Below, one piece after another: positions 43,021 to 52,350 of a stretch of 64,000 nucleotides of DNA. A model generated the notes under the pieces. It searched no databases, was not told the origin of the DNA, and worked only from the letters and a program-made list of their open reading frames with translations. The first letter of the stretch is position 1. Each line of letters opens with the position of its first letter. The stretch lies in NCBI GenBank assembly GCA_963812525.1, contig CAWEVL010000004.1:186001-250000 (forward strand), read 5' to 3'. Made by a program: the position numbers and the translations under genes. This DNA is from Bog-756 sp963812525 (GTDB lineage Bacteria; Actinomycetota; Acidimicrobiia; Acidimicrobiales; RAAP-2).

Positions 43021-43775
43021 GCTGGATCTCCGCTCGAAGTCGCTCCGTCAGATTCAGAGTTGGTTTCCCCACTCAGCTGCCACTGGTTGACTTTCCATCG
43101 ACGTTTAGAGGACGCCCTGCCTGCATCGATACAACGTGGCACCCCGCCCACGAGTCCTCCACGTTCGACGGGATCACGGAGGTGCTGGCGCCGTGGTTCC
43201 TCCCGTTGACGATGCGGTGGGCCGTCCCCAGGCCACCACCTCCAGTGGATAGGTGGCGGCTGGCGCCGGGATCGGCGGGTACCCCGGCGCCAGCCACCTT
43301 GCCCCGACGCCCAGTGATCGGCCTGTTCGGCCGGGGCCCTGGGCGTCGATCAGTAAGTACCCAGATCTCTGAGAACTCAAACGGGCCTCGAGGTTGTACT
43401 GAGGGCGGGTGCTGAACCCGAGGCGCCCTCTCATTACCCGAGCTGCATCAGCCAGCACCTGGGGCAGCAGCGTTGCCGACCTGATCGCACGGGCCAACAA
43501 AGAAGGCCTCGGCACCGTCAGTGACCGGACGGACCACCCGGATGCTCGACCTGGGCGGCGCAGCCAGCCCGGAGGGCGCCGAGCAGCCCCTGGCGTGGAT
43601 TGGATCGTGGTGGGGCCCGAGACGGACTGGGCGGGGCTGGCATCAAGCAGTGCGTTAGTTCGCGATCAAATGCCATCGTCCACCAACTTCACAGCCATCA
43701 ACCCGGGGAGTAGGAGGCCCCACCCGACAACAAGCCCGATAGTGCCGATGCGCCCCAGAGCCAGTTGATCTCTGG
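43021..43775. other. Long intergenic region with one hairpin element
   Basis: About 755 bases, the longest stretch without a convincing gene. It includes the inverted repeat at 43258-43295. On the minus strand near 43668-43740 a hydrophobic stretch (IGTIGLVVGWGLLLPGLMAV) ends in a stop, but it lacks a start codon and may be the end of a lost membrane gene. Confidence 0.45.
43258..43295. repeat. Inverted-repeat element, copy 2 (perfect 13-base arms)
   Basis: GGCTGGCGCCGGG at 43258-43270 and CCCGGCGCCAGCC at 43283-43295 pair perfectly around a 12-base loop. The left arm and loop match the element at 39675. Confidence 0.7.
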
Positions 43776-44024
43776 TCAGATGGTTGAATCTTGACGGGTG
43801 ACTACGTTCCCGCGCCCGTCGTCGATGACCGTTCGATGTCGACGCACGGTGCTAGCGAGCAGTCCAATGAGCGAAAGTACCGCTCCCACAGCACCCACTA
43901 TCATCAAAATGACACCTACGGTGTGAATGTTGAATCCGTGTTGCTCCGTGTTGGTTGTGACTGCGAAGTCCAGCACGGCTCCGACAGCAAAGGCGACAAT
44001 GCTCGCGACTAGTCCGCTTGCCAT
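43776..44024 (-). CDS. DUF6458-like small membrane protein
   Basis: 82 residues with two hydrophobic segments, LVASIVAFAVGAVLDFAV and HTVGVILMIVGAVGAVLSLIGLLA, separated by a short loop; HTVGVILMIVGAVG is the hallmark of the DUF6458 family of actinobacteria. Function unknown. ATG 44024 follows GAAGGGTGGG. Confidence 0.85.
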   Translation of the reverse strand: MASGLVASIVAFAVGAVLDFAVTTNTEQHGFNIHTVGVILMIVGAVGAVLSLIGLLASTVRRHRTVIDDGRGNVVTRQDSTI

Positions 44025-44226
44025 GGTCCCACCCTTCTCGCTTGATTTGCAGCGAAGCTCTACCCAATCCGGTGAAGATGCAAACTCTCCTCCGAAACTC
44101 GGTCAGGCCCGGACTCACCAATTGCGGGAGCGTCCAACGAACTCGAACGATGATCTGACCTGCCGACCCCCGGAGATGGCAGACCGGACCCGACCATCAA
44201 GTCACTAGCTCTGCGAAGGTGGCGAC

Positions 44227-44748
44227 CTAAGCGGGCGTTGGATGACCGGCTTGGAATGAGGCTGCAGCTCGCATGGTGAGTGTACCTGCATGCCCGCCGG
44301 CGCCCCCATCCTCCGGACGCATCAGGACGGCCTGGTGATCACCTACCCCGTAGCGGCCGATGATGGTGCCTTCGACCCACGCCGCACAGTCGTCGAGTAC
44401 AGGGGCTCCGAGGCTTCCTCGATGCCAACGACAGTGCTCGAACTTGGCCACAGCATCACCTGTCTGCTCTCCGAAGAGCGAAGCCAAAGCAATCTGGTCC
44501 GTTCCGAGAAGGTGCACCACGAGGCTCTTCGACCGCTCGGCTACGAAGTAGGTGTGATTCACCTTCGAGATGCAGACGAGAAAGCGGGGCGGCCCGATGC
44601 TGCATTGAGTCACAAAGCCCGCCAGGCAGCCGCTCACCTCCCCCTCCTGATTGCCCGTTGTCACCACGAACAGCGAAGACTCGATGCGCTCGCTGAACGC
44701 CGCCATCGCTCGCCCCACTTGAGAACTTTCTTCCCTCGCAGATCTCAT
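44227..44748 (-). CDS. Flavin reductase domain protein
   Basis: 173 residues of the flavin-reductase-like FMN-binding split barrel: SSLFVVTTGN near residue 26, GCLAGFVTQCSIGPPRFLVCIS near 40, HTYFVAERSKSLVVHLLG near 65, and GDHQAVLMRPEDGG near 148. Usually reduces FMN for a partner oxygenase or acts on its own substrates. ATG 44748 is chosen from the family; the frame is open upstream to 44940. Confidence 0.85.
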   Translation of the reverse strand: MRSAREESSQVGRAMAAFSERIESSLFVVTTGNQEGEVSGCLAGFVTQCSIGPPRFLVCISKVNHTYFVAERSKSLVVHLLGTDQIALASLFGEQTGDAVAKFEHCRWHRGSLGAPVLDDCAAWVEGTIIGRYGVGDHQAVLMRPEDGGAGGHAGTLTMRAAASFQAGHPTPA

Positions 44749-45022
44749 CTGTGGTGCGTCCTGTTTGCCATTGCCGGCGTGGGAACTCTCGCTCGGAACT
44801 TCGGTGCGCCACACCGACTGAGCGGATCGTATGAGGTCATGCGCTCTCTCCATTTCCTTGGATGGGTATTCGCCAGAAGGGTGGCCGCAGCCAACCGTGA
44901 CACATGTGATGGGGTCCCCGCAGCACGAAGGCCTGGCCATCCCTCAGCGTCACGTCGAGCTCAGTCCAACCCAGGTCCAGTTGACCCAGCTAGGCGCAAA
45001 TGCCAGAACGGGACGCCGGCGG

Positions 45023-45349
45023 CTAGCGCCCGACCGCCCGCTCCAGTTGGGCCTTTGACATTGTCGACCGACCCTTGATGTGCATCTTTCGGGCTTGCTG
45101 GTAAAGCTGATCCCGGGTTCTCCCACCCCTGCCCTTGTGTGAACGCAATCCCCCACGGCGTCCGGAAGAGATGTCATCGAGGGATGAGCGACTTGCCGAT
45201 TTAGCTTCGGCGGATCGAGCTCGTGCCTTGTTGACGGTCCGGGCCGCGATCTCCTTCGCCTCCTCCTCCCGCTCGCCGCGATCGATCAAGCCTTCCTTGA
45301 TGTGGTCGTACTGGCGCTCGCGCTTGCGACTCCAATCGGCTTGAGGCAA
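45023..45349 (-). CDS. Rho-N-domain-like 'plasmid stabilisation' family protein
   Basis: 108-residue, highly basic protein of a family widely labelled plasmid stabilisation protein. WSRKRERQYDHIKEGLIDRG at residue 6, KEIAARTVNKARAR near 32, DDISSGRRGGLRSHKG near 59, and a C-terminal Rho-N/SAP-like helix (STMSKAQLERAVGR) near 95 are all family marks. It likely binds nucleic acid. Nothing here suggests a plasmid. Confidence 0.85.
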   Translation of the reverse strand: MPQADWSRKRERQYDHIKEGLIDRGEREEEAKEIAARTVNKARARSAEAKSASRSSLDDISSGRRGGLRSHKGRGGRTRDQLYQQARKMHIKGRSTMSKAQLERAVGR

Positions 45350-45850
45350 TGGTCTCCTCCTTGCTCGTCAGTCATGGAGTCGGTGCTCCATTGGCCTGCT
45401 GAACCAATTGCTACCCTCATCCCAACGGGGTGAAACCCCCGATCCACCCAGAGACCGTTGCGCACGTCAGTGAGAGGCTCACCGGCGCCAATGTGCCCAA
45501 CTTCCCCAACCAGTCCACAATCTGTGGATAGACGAGGCGGCGAAACATTCTTGCCACGCCTCCGCCAAGGGACCGACTGATCCGGTGATGGTCAGCCGCT
45601 CCACTCGTTGACCGCGAGGCCTTCTCCGCACCTGAGGAGGCGGGCTGCGCTCGTCCCGCGGATGGAGGAATAGCCGTCCAGGTACCCCGTCCCCGCCGCC
45701 GGATGCATCGTTTCCGCTGGTGTGATGATTTTTGCCTTGCTCAGCAACTAGATTCGGCCTTCGGAAGAAGACCCCGAGGTGGGAGAACACGGTAGGTCAC
45801 CGCCAAGGTCCGGCTTCGGCTGCAAGGCTGCAAGGCTGCAAGCGGCGAGC
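45350..45850. other. Intergenic region without recognisable gene
   Basis: About 500 bases between the Rho-N-like gene and the end of the transporter. Frames show no family resemblance. A short T-rich patch (45728-45735) is the only compositional break. Confidence 0.4.
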
Positions 45851-47743
45851 TCAGGGCTCAGGGCTCAGAACGTTTGCCCGCGGGCGGTGACCGTACCCGA
45901 AGTGTCGGACAGCACCGGTCCGTTCTCCCGCCGGTGCCGCGACGTAGCGGTCTCGGCCGAGCCGCCGGATGCGACCCGATGCAACGCCGGACCGAAGAGC
46001 GCCACGCAGCCGTCCAGGTCCCCAGGCTTTGGCCCCAACTGCGACCCCGATCGCCGAGGCCGTGAGGGGGCCACTGCGGCGGAGCGTGTCGACGATGCGA
46101 TTCACCTCACCGGCGAGGTAGGGGTTGTCCTTCGGAACGTCGGAGGTCAGGATGAAGGGAGTCCAGGTTTGCCGAGACAGGCGCGCCCGGGGAGATGGAT
46201 TGGGCCCAATGACCGAACCTCCTGGACGTTCGTTCTGGTGGCCGGCGGGTTCGCCATGCGGAGATTCATCATCGCCTTCAGCAGAAAGAGGGCGAGCCAG
46301 CTCTTCCAGACTCTTCTGCTCGGCATTGACCCCGATGGCGACCTCGACCAATCCCGCAGCAACCATGAGACCTGCTCCGATCAGGTACCCGATGGCCGTG
46401 TCGAAAGGGCGCTTGGTAGCAATCAGATGACCGAACAGCACCGGACCGATGATGCCGCCCAATCCTGTGCCGATGGCATAGAAGAACGCGATAGCCAGCG
46501 CTCGCGTCTCCATCGGGAAGATCTCACTCACGGTCAGGTAGGCCGCGCTGGCGCCGGCTGAAGCAAAGAAGAACACCACTACCCACGCGATGGTCTGAGT
46601 CGTCGCCGTGAGGACCCCGCTATTGAACAACCAGGCCGTCAAGGCCAACAGCGCACCCGAAAGGATGTAGCAGCTCGAGATCATCACTCTTCGACCTACA
46701 ACGTCGAAGAGTCGACCGAGCAAGACTGGGCCGGCGAAGTTCCCGGCGGCGAAAGCGATGAGATAGTACCCGATGGAGGAAGTAGGAACGTCGTAGAACG
46801 TTGTCAGAACCAGTGAGTACGTGAAGAAGACCGCGTTGTACAGAAAGGCCTGACCCACGAAGAGCGAGAGGCCAAGTAGGGAGCGCCGGGGATAGGTGCC
46901 AAAGACGATCCGTCCGACCTCGAGAAAGCCGATGGATTCACGTTGTCGAACTCTCACCGAGCCTTCGGGAGCCTCTAGCCCTCCGTCGGTGGACTGCTCG
47001 ACCTTGGACTCGATGTCATCCACCGTGGCCTCGGCCTCTTCCACCCTGCCGTGGGTCAGTTGCCAACGCGGGCTCTCGGGGAGATTTCTTCGTACGAGGA
47101 GGATGCCCAATCCCAACGTGCCTCCGATCAGGAAACACAGCCGCCACCCGATATTCACAGCAAAGAAGTTGGGGTTGAGCAGCACCAGCGTGGCTGCGGC
47201 GCCGACAGCGGTGCCGAGCCAGTAGGAGCCGTTGACCAGGAGATCGACCGTACCTCGGACCCGCGCGGGTATGAGCTCGTCGATGGCTGAGTTGATAGCC
47301 GAGTACTCACCCCCGATCCCCATCCCGGTAAAGAAACGAAAGGCGAAGAACATCCACACATCGCGGGAGAATGCGGTCAGCACCGTGGCCACCAGGTACA
47401 GCCCGAGGGTCACCAGAAACAGTCTCTTACGTCCGAATCGATCAGTCAGAAAACCGAACAGCAGGGCACCGAAGCACGCTCCGGCGATATAGATACCGGC
47501 TGCATCTCCGATTTGAGCTGTCGAGATCGAGAGGCCGCTTCCGGATTTGGTCAGGGTGCTGCCGACCGCTCCCACAATGGTGACCTCGAGCCCATCAAGG
47601 ACCCAGACCGTCCCGAGGCCGACCAGCACCATCCAGTGCCAGTGGGACCACGGCAACCTGTCCAGCCTCGACGGGATCTGGGTCTCTACCACCCGGCTAT
47701 CGGGTCCGTGACCCTCACGTCGATCCTCCACGTCAGTCGTCAT
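45851..47743 (-). CDS. MFS transporter with C-terminal winged-helix-like extension
   Basis: 630 residues. The first about 487 are a 12-helix MFS transporter of the sugar/aromatic-acid type: DGLEVTIVGAVG near residue 50, GFLTDRFGRKRLF near 97 (loop 2-3 motif), RFFTGMGIGGEYSA near 135, PESPRWQ near 220, and VNAEQKSLEEL at the end. About 55 linker residues follow, then a 60-residue segment (DNPYLAGEVNRIVDTLRRSG, LRGALRSGVASGRIRRLGRDRY) resembling a winged helix. Such a fusion is unusual. ATG 47743 follows AAGGAGGG. A broken relative lies at 5738. Confidence 0.85.
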   Translation of the reverse strand: MTTDVEDRREGHGPDSRVVETQIPSRLDRLPWSHWHWMVLVGLGTVWVLDGLEVTIVGAVGSTLTKSGSGLSISTAQIGDAAGIYIAGACFGALLFGFLTDRFGRKRLFLVTLGLYLVATVLTAFSRDVWMFFAFRFFTGMGIGGEYSAINSAIDELIPARVRGTVDLLVNGSYWLGTAVGAAATLVLLNPNFFAVNIGWRLCFLIGGTLGLGILLVRRNLPESPRWQLTHGRVEEAEATVDDIESKVEQSTDGGLEAPEGSVRVRQRESIGFLEVGRIVFGTYPRRSLLGLSLFVGQAFLYNAVFFTYSLVLTTFYDVPTSSIGYYLIAFAAGNFAGPVLLGRLFDVVGRRVMISSCYILSGALLALTAWLFNSGVLTATTQTIAWVVVFFFASAGASAAYLTVSEIFPMETRALAIAFFYAIGTGLGGIIGPVLFGHLIATKRPFDTAIGYLIGAGLMVAAGLVEVAIGVNAEQKSLEELARPLSAEGDDESPHGEPAGHQNERPGGSVIGPNPSPRARLSRQTWTPFILTSDVPKDNPYLAGEVNRIVDTLRRSGPLTASAIGVAVGAKAWGPGRLRGALRSGVASGRIRRLGRDRYVAAPAGERTGAVRHFGYGHRPRANVLSPEP

Positions 47744-48080
47744 CTACCCTCCTTGCGCATCGCTTCCGAAGGCGACGCCCGGTCAGTACCCGTCCCGATG
47801 GGGGTTGAAACAGATTCGCCGTTGACTCATCGGCTGCCTGGAGGGATTACGTCGTCTATCTTCCTTTTGGGTGCCCGGAAATGAGGTCGGTTGATGGCCA
47901 GCAGGATGGGCAGGCAACTTCCACCGATAGCAGTCCACTGAATCAGGCCTGTGCCGGAAATGGGCTGTGAGGCGCGCCCCGCGGGACCTGTCGTCGGGTA
48001 GTTTTGTCCGATTCCAATCGGGTAAGAACACTCACCCGAAGGAGGGGGCTGGTTTTCCCTGACCCGGCCAGCCGAAGCCC

Positions 48081-48377
48081 ATGACTGTCTTTTGGATCAC
48101 AGTTCCGCTCATGGTGTTGGGAGTACTCATCGCCACCGTTCCCGTGCTCTGGGGCTCATTCCGGCACGACCGAGCCATGCGTAGGGGTGAGATCGAGACC
48201 CCGGAGTTGGCTCGGCAGGAGTCCGATTTCTGGCGCCGGATGCTCGGCCGCCGTCGGGGACGCCACGTGGTGACCACCCCTGAGCTGCTAGCCGACGACG
48301 AGATTGCGCGGATCGGTGCGCAGCGTGCGGACGGCGGACGCGTGGACGGCAAGTCCGTCTGGATCACCCCTCGGTAA
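48081..48377 (+). CDS. Hypothetical small membrane-anchored protein
   Basis: 98 residues: an N-terminal hydrophobic helix (FWITVPLMVLGVLIATVPVLWG), then a basic cytoplasmic part (SFRHDRAMRRGEIETPELAR, WRRMLGRRRGRHVV). The family is unknown to me, though short helix-plus-basic-tail proteins are common in actinobacteria. Ribosome site weak. A second small membrane gene follows 18 bases downstream. Confidence 0.6.
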   Translation: MTVFWITVPLMVLGVLIATVPVLWGSFRHDRAMRRGEIETPELARQESDFWRRMLGRRRGRHVVTTPELLADDEIARIGAQRADGGRVDGKSVWITPR

Positions 48378-48395
48378 GCGGAGCGCAGCACTTCA

Positions 48396-48551
48396 ATGGT
48401 GGCCGTCTTAGTGCTCAGCGCCGGAGTCCTCGTGGCCATTCGGCTTGCCCTGCGGATCGTCAGTGCAGTTACGACGGTGCTTCTGGGGGGAGCCGTAGTG
48501 GCGCTCATCTTCATGTTGGTCCATGCTGTCCCTGGGTTCATTGCTACTTGA
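48396..48551 (+). CDS. Possible 51-residue membrane peptide
   Basis: Two hydrophobic segments, MVAVLVLSAGVLVAIRLAL and VTTVLLGGAVVALIFMLVH, make up almost the whole frame. GGAG lies about 11 bases before ATG 48396, and the frame starts 18 bases after the preceding small membrane gene, so the pair may be co-translated. No family recognised. Confidence 0.5.
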   Translation: MVAVLVLSAGVLVAIRLALRIVSAVTTVLLGGAVVALIFMLVHAVPGFIAT

Positions 48552-48920
48552 GGTCCAGACCGCTCCGGGCGGATCGCACGCCACCCGAGTGGTCAACGGT
48601 TGTCGGCCAACGGGATCCAATTGCCTGATGGACGGCCACGGCGTCTGAGAACGGTTCCGTAGCTCGTCGACTCCACGACCAGCCGCCCGGCGATCCGGTT
48701 CAGGGCAGCGCCACCCCTGCGGAGATCCGAACCCGTGAGTCCGCCCGTCGTCCTGGCGACCTCGAGGGGTGGTTCACCTGGCGGGCAATTAGACCGGGTC
48801 GTTTGGATCACCAGCCCCATACGGTGCGGGAGAAGCCGAGCCAGCTCAAGGTCATTCGAAGGGCAAGGGGTTGGCCACCAGACCGGCCTCGAACGCACCG
48901 GCCGCCGCCTGAAGCGGTGA
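48552..48920. other. Intergenic region; one doubtful minus-strand frame
   Basis: A minus-strand frame (48952 to 48593, 119 codons) spans most of it, with some plausible C-terminal composition (LTGSDLRRGGAALNRIAGRL), but it overlaps the supported gene at 48921, has no ribosome site and no family match. I do not call it. Confidence 0.35.
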
Positions 48921-49133
48921 TCAGTCGAAAGCCCCTTCCCCCTTCGTCTCAACTCCGATCTCCATCATCTCCTCTTCGTGCCTAGCTACCTCAGCACGAT
49001 GGTTGGCATCGCTCTTTTTGAATCGTGATTCAGCTGCCGTTGCCTCCTCTTCCGTCGCCGGCCGGTCGGCGGAGTGATTGCCAACCTCATCGGCGCTCTT
49101 GGTTGCTTCATCGGGTTCAGTGTGATTGGCCAC
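48921..49133 (-). CDS. Hypothetical small acidic protein
   Basis: 70 residues, very hydrophilic and rich in Glu, Ala and His (NHSADRPATEEEATAAESRF, HEEEMMEIGVETKGEGAFD). The HEEEM...GVETKGEGAF ending is shared by a group of uncharacterised small actinobacterial proteins. GTG 49133 has AAGGAGG seven bases upstream, strongly supporting translation. Probably disordered or helical, cytoplasmic. Confidence 0.7.
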   Translation of the reverse strand: MANHTEPDEATKSADEVGNHSADRPATEEEATAAESRFKKSDANHRAEVARHEEEMMEIGVETKGEGAFD

Positions 49134-49445
49134 AACTAAGCCTCCTTGTCAGGTGCGGAGACCGTTCGATTGAGCGGTGCCTCATGTAGGTACCCGTCAA
49201 TGACCTGGGCGAAACCGGCCCTCGGGGCGGGTACGCGTCCGAGATCGTCAAGACAGGGCCCCAGACCCGGTCGAGGCACGTCCATGGTCTACCGGGGTCG
49301 ACATGTCCCAAACACCGTCCGCCAGTCCCCCACACCGGGAGCTCCCCGTCATCCTCTCGTCCAGATCGCGAGGTCCAGCATCCGACTCCATCGAGCGAGC
49401 TACGAAGAGGTACACGCGGGCCCGTCTCCTACCTGCCGCCGCCGG
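49134..49445. other. Intergenic region without recognisable gene
   Basis: About 310 bases between the small acidic gene and the phosphatase 3' end. Nothing recognised beyond the promoter expected for the small gene. Confidence 0.4.
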
Positions 49446-50699
49446 TCACCTCGGGCGGCCTGCGGGATCCCAGGTAAGCCAGACGATCGTGGCATCGTCT
49501 CGAAGGCGATGGGCTTGAAAGCTCAGTACGCCGTTGATGGCAGTGCGAAGGATCATGTCAGCCGGTTGGTGGGCCGCGGAGGCTTGTTCGATCAGATCGA
49601 CAAATCGATCGATCCCGAACGATTCACCTGAAGGTCCCCGACCCTCGATAACGCCGTCGGTGTAGAACACCACAGAGTCCCCGGGCTCAAGCCCCACTTC
49701 GGCCTGTTCCCTCAGTCGACTACCGAGCCCCCATGGCAACGAGGGTCGGCAGGCCAGCGTGGCCCGGACCCGATCTCCCCGGACATGAAGTGGCAGGGGA
49801 TGGCCGGCGTTGATCCAGCTGAGTCGGCCTGACTGCACATCAAGCTTGGCCAGTTGGCCGGTGACGAACTTCTCGCCTCCGAAATTGTCGGCCAGCACCT
49901 GGTCGAGGCGCTCATGAGTGACGGCCAGCGGCTGACCCTCCCGTCGGTCGTGTCGGTAGCTCTCGACGGCCAGCGACGATACGATGCTCGACCCCAATCC
50001 ATGGCCCATGGCGTCCATGATGGCTACGTCGACACAGTGACCGTTGACCGCATGGTCAAAGCAGTCGCCGCCCACGTCATACGCCGGCTCCAGGACACCG
50101 TTGGATAGGGTCTCGGGAGTTTTCAGGCGCAGTGGGGGAAGCAGATCCCACTGGATGCTGGCCGGAAGACTCATGGCTCGGCGTCGGCGGACCAGGTTGA
50201 ACAAGTCGGTGTACCGGGCCGCGATGGAAATGGCCGCCCCGGCCAGCATCCCGAGTTCTTCGCACCGACGACTCGCCCTGTCGTCGAGAGGACTCGACAC
50301 GGTGAACGCTAGGACACCGGTGCAGTCGGATCCTTCGATGATCGGAACACAAACGCGGGTGGTGTCGCCGACCACCGATTCGACCAGGCGCCGTTGGAAA
50401 AAGGCCTTTCCTTCAGGCGTTCCCTCGGAGGCCACGCCGATGGGTGCGTCAATATGGACTCCTCGGTCCGGTACGGGAAAGAGTGTCGATTGCTCGAAGT
50501 CAATCAGAAAGAGGGTCATGTCGTAGGCGCCCATGTGTTCGGCCACTCTGGAGATACTGTCGGGAACATCCGAGGGAGCCAGTTCGTGCAACGAACGGAG
50601 GGCCGATCCGAAGTCGAGATCGTCCACGCTCAGATCACCGGGGTTCCGGGCCGGCAGCAAGCATCCAACGTGCCGGTGTAACTCATCGGCCCTCCCCAT
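49446..50699 (-). CDS. GAF-PP2C (RsbU/SpoIIE-type) serine phosphatase
   Basis: About 417 residues. A GAF-type sensor domain (about 45-180; AYDMTLFLIDFEQSTLFPVP, VCVPIIEGSDCTGVLAF) precedes the PP2C catalytic domain (about 195-415) with Asp residues in YDVGGDCFDHAV, MDAMGHGLGSSI, FYTDGVIEGR and RDDATIVWL. Two changes from the phosphatase at 40360: GDxFDH rather than GDWYD, and DAMGHG rather than GDVAGH. Expected to dephosphorylate a STAS antagonist. Start uncertain: ATG 50699 is listed; the frame is open to 50936. It lies downstream of RsbW-like and STAS genes on the same strand. Confidence 0.88.
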   Translation of the reverse strand: MGRADELHRHVGCLLPARNPGDLSVDDLDFGSALRSLHELAPSDVPDSISRVAEHMGAYDMTLFLIDFEQSTLFPVPDRGVHIDAPIGVASEGTPEGKAFFQRRLVESVVGDTTRVCVPIIEGSDCTGVLAFTVSSPLDDRASRRCEELGMLAGAAISIAARYTDLFNLVRRRRAMSLPASIQWDLLPPLRLKTPETLSNGVLEPAYDVGGDCFDHAVNGHCVDVAIMDAMGHGLGSSIVSSLAVESYRHDRREGQPLAVTHERLDQVLADNFGGEKFVTGQLAKLDVQSGRLSWINAGHPLPLHVRGDRVRATLACRPSLPWGLGSRLREQAEVGLEPGDSVVFYTDGVIEGRGPSGESFGIDRFVDLIEQASAAHQPADMILRTAINGVLSFQAHRLRDDATIVWLTWDPAGRPR

Positions 50700-51064
50700 C
50701 TCAGAATCCGGCGGCACCACGCTCCGGTGACGGCGGCGTCGGTCATCGATCGAGTGGGCAGCGTCCTCACGCTGTGAGGTTAGTGGCCCGATGCTCCGGC
50801 CTTTTGACGACCATGCCCCGGCCCGGCCCGACGTGCACTCGGACCGGATCGGAGCACCGGTGACGCCAGGGAGCCACCGGTGCTGGATGACTCTGTCTAC
50901 GGTGTCGCCTCTCATTCTCGGCGAAGTGCACGGCAACTCGGTCAGCCCGGCGCCCGGTGGGGTGGTGCAGGGTCAAGTCGCTCGGCTCACCCCCGGCGGA
51001 GCTAGTCGTCACCGTGGGCCTTACCCGCCTAGGCGACGGCACGTCGTTCGTCAGCCACCGCCGG

Positions 51065-51655
51065 CTACTGGGTCGATCGCACCCGACGGGAGCGAGGGGT
51101 CGACGCACTCTGCCTCACCCGGGATTGGCGAGCGGGTCCCGGGCGACGGGACCTGGGCACGCTCGCCTGCGAGCCGTCGAGGGGGGTCATGGGGATCTCA
51201 GGGGAGGTCGCTGGTTGGTCGCCCTGATCCTCGGGCTCGATGGTAGGCGAGCCGGCTGCACCGTCGGCCGAGCCATGCATCCCCGAGGGCTGCAGTGAGA
51301 CGCGGAACCACACCGACTTGCCCTCGTCCGTGGCGGGTAGGACCCCCCACTCGTCGGACAGGGCCGCGACGATCCGCAGCCCGCGTCCGTGTGGCTCGCT
51401 GGACTGGGGCGACCGCAGCACCGGGGCGCCGTCCCCCCGATCACTGACCGAAACCAAGAGGGTGAGCTCAGAGCGGTCCACGGAGACGTCGAACCCGCTG
51501 GCCGCATGGACCAGTGCATTCGTGGAGAGTTCCGATACCATCAAGGACACGGAATCCCGCACTTCGGCACGGGCGTCAACGATCATCCCAGCCACAAATC
51601 TCCTGGCTGCGCCGACTGCTTGCTCGGAAGGTCCGAAACTCCTCCTCACCGTCAT
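51065..51655 (-). CDS. RsbW-like kinase/anti-sigma factor 2
   Basis: 196 residues. HATPase domain about 1-130: FGPSEQAVGAARRFVAGMI, N box MVSELSTNALVHAAS near 40, VSDRGDGAP near 70 and HGRGLRIVAALSDEWGV near 88, ending KSVWFRVSL. The last 65 residues are a Pro/Ser/Arg-rich tail of no recognised fold. ATG overlaps the STAS gene stop by four bases (ATGA), a classic RsbV-RsbW coupling. Target sigma factor not encoded here. Confidence 0.9.
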   Translation of the reverse strand: MTVRRSFGPSEQAVGAARRFVAGMIVDARAEVRDSVSLMVSELSTNALVHAASGFDVSVDRSELTLLVSVSDRGDGAPVLRSPQSSEPHGRGLRIVAALSDEWGVLPATDEGKSVWFRVSLQPSGMHGSADGAAGSPTIEPEDQGDQPATSPEIPMTPLDGSQASVPRSRRPGPARQSRVRQSASTPRSRRVRSTQ

Positions 51656-51972
51656 GGCGTCACACCGAAGTGCTCCAAAAGGCCCGTAGCCTCCAGCACC
51701 CGATGCACGATCGGCGTCACGCGGATCAACGACACCTGCCCGACATCGTTCGAAATCTGTACTAGCAACGCGATTCCCGAACTGTCCATGAATGTGAGCT
51801 TCTCAAGATCGAAGGTGACCCGCACTGGCTTGGTGGCCAGATATGGTGCAATACCCGCTTTTGTCTTTTCCACACTGGCCAGATCGAGTTCGCCAGCCAG
51901 GCGGATGACTGGCGAGGAAGGATCGTCGAGGATGGCGCTCACCTGCAGCTCGGGTCGATCGGCTACCACCAT
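51652..51972 (-). CDS. STAS-domain anti-sigma factor antagonist (RsbV-like) 3
   Basis: 106-residue STAS protein with GELDLASVEKTKAGI near residue 27 and the phosphorylation site FMDSSGIALL near 60. It is translationally coupled to the RsbW-like gene downstream and lies near two PP2C phosphatases on the same strand (49446 and 52351), either of which could be its activator. ATG 51972 overlaps the end of a small possible frame upstream. Confidence 0.92.
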   Translation of the reverse strand: MVVADRPELQVSAILDDPSSPVIRLAGELDLASVEKTKAGIAPYLATKPVRVTFDLEKLTFMDSSGIALLVQISNDVGQVSLIRVTPIVHRVLEATGLLEHFGVTP

Positions 51973-52106
51973 GCCCGCTCTCCGACTCGCCGCCGGGCGC
52001 TCCGGTCCGGGGCAGAAGTAGTCTCCTCGGCCCCACTGACTCCCGGAAGGGTGAGACTGCCGATTTTCCGTCTAGCGGCTTTGCCGTACTTGGTCGTCCC
52101 CTTCAC
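51963..52106 (-). CDS. Possible 47-residue basic peptide upstream of STAS gene 3
   Basis: A short frame begins with GTG 52106 (GAGG eight bases upstream) and reads KGTTKYGKAARRKIGSLTLP before a Ser/Arg-rich tail; it ends 10 bases inside the next gene. The ribosome site and overlap argue for translation, perhaps as a leader coupled to the STAS gene. No family recognised. Confidence 0.35.
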   Translation of the reverse strand: MKGTTKYGKAARRKIGSLTLPGVSGAEETTSAPDRSARRRVGERAWW

Positions 52107-52350
52107 GTCACCGTCCTCTTCGTGCGTACCTCGGGGCCCGGAAACTGCCCGATCCGCAAAGTTACCTGGCGGGACGGGGTTGGGCGAGCCAATCCGGCCG
52201 TCGCCCACGGCCGTCGCCGACGTGACCTGTGGGGCATCAGCCCCGGGGAGGCGAAGGAGACAGGGGAAGGAGGCGCGACCACCCGGAGCGGTCGGGGACG
52301 GGAGACATCGAGCTTGCCTTCCGAACGGTGCTGGCGGCGAGCGAGGACGT

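Noticed and set aside
43668..43770. Hydrophobic minus-strand stretch ending in a stop
   Set aside because: No start codon in frame and it runs back into the DUF6458-like gene in another frame; may be a gene end, but cannot be supported.
45023..45349. Plasmid or mobile element origin suggested by the 'plasmid stabilisation' label
   Set aside because: The family name is historical; no replication, partition, integrase or transposase gene is in the window.
48593..48952. 119-codon minus-strand frame
   Set aside because: Overlaps a better-supported small gene, no ribosome site, no recognised family.
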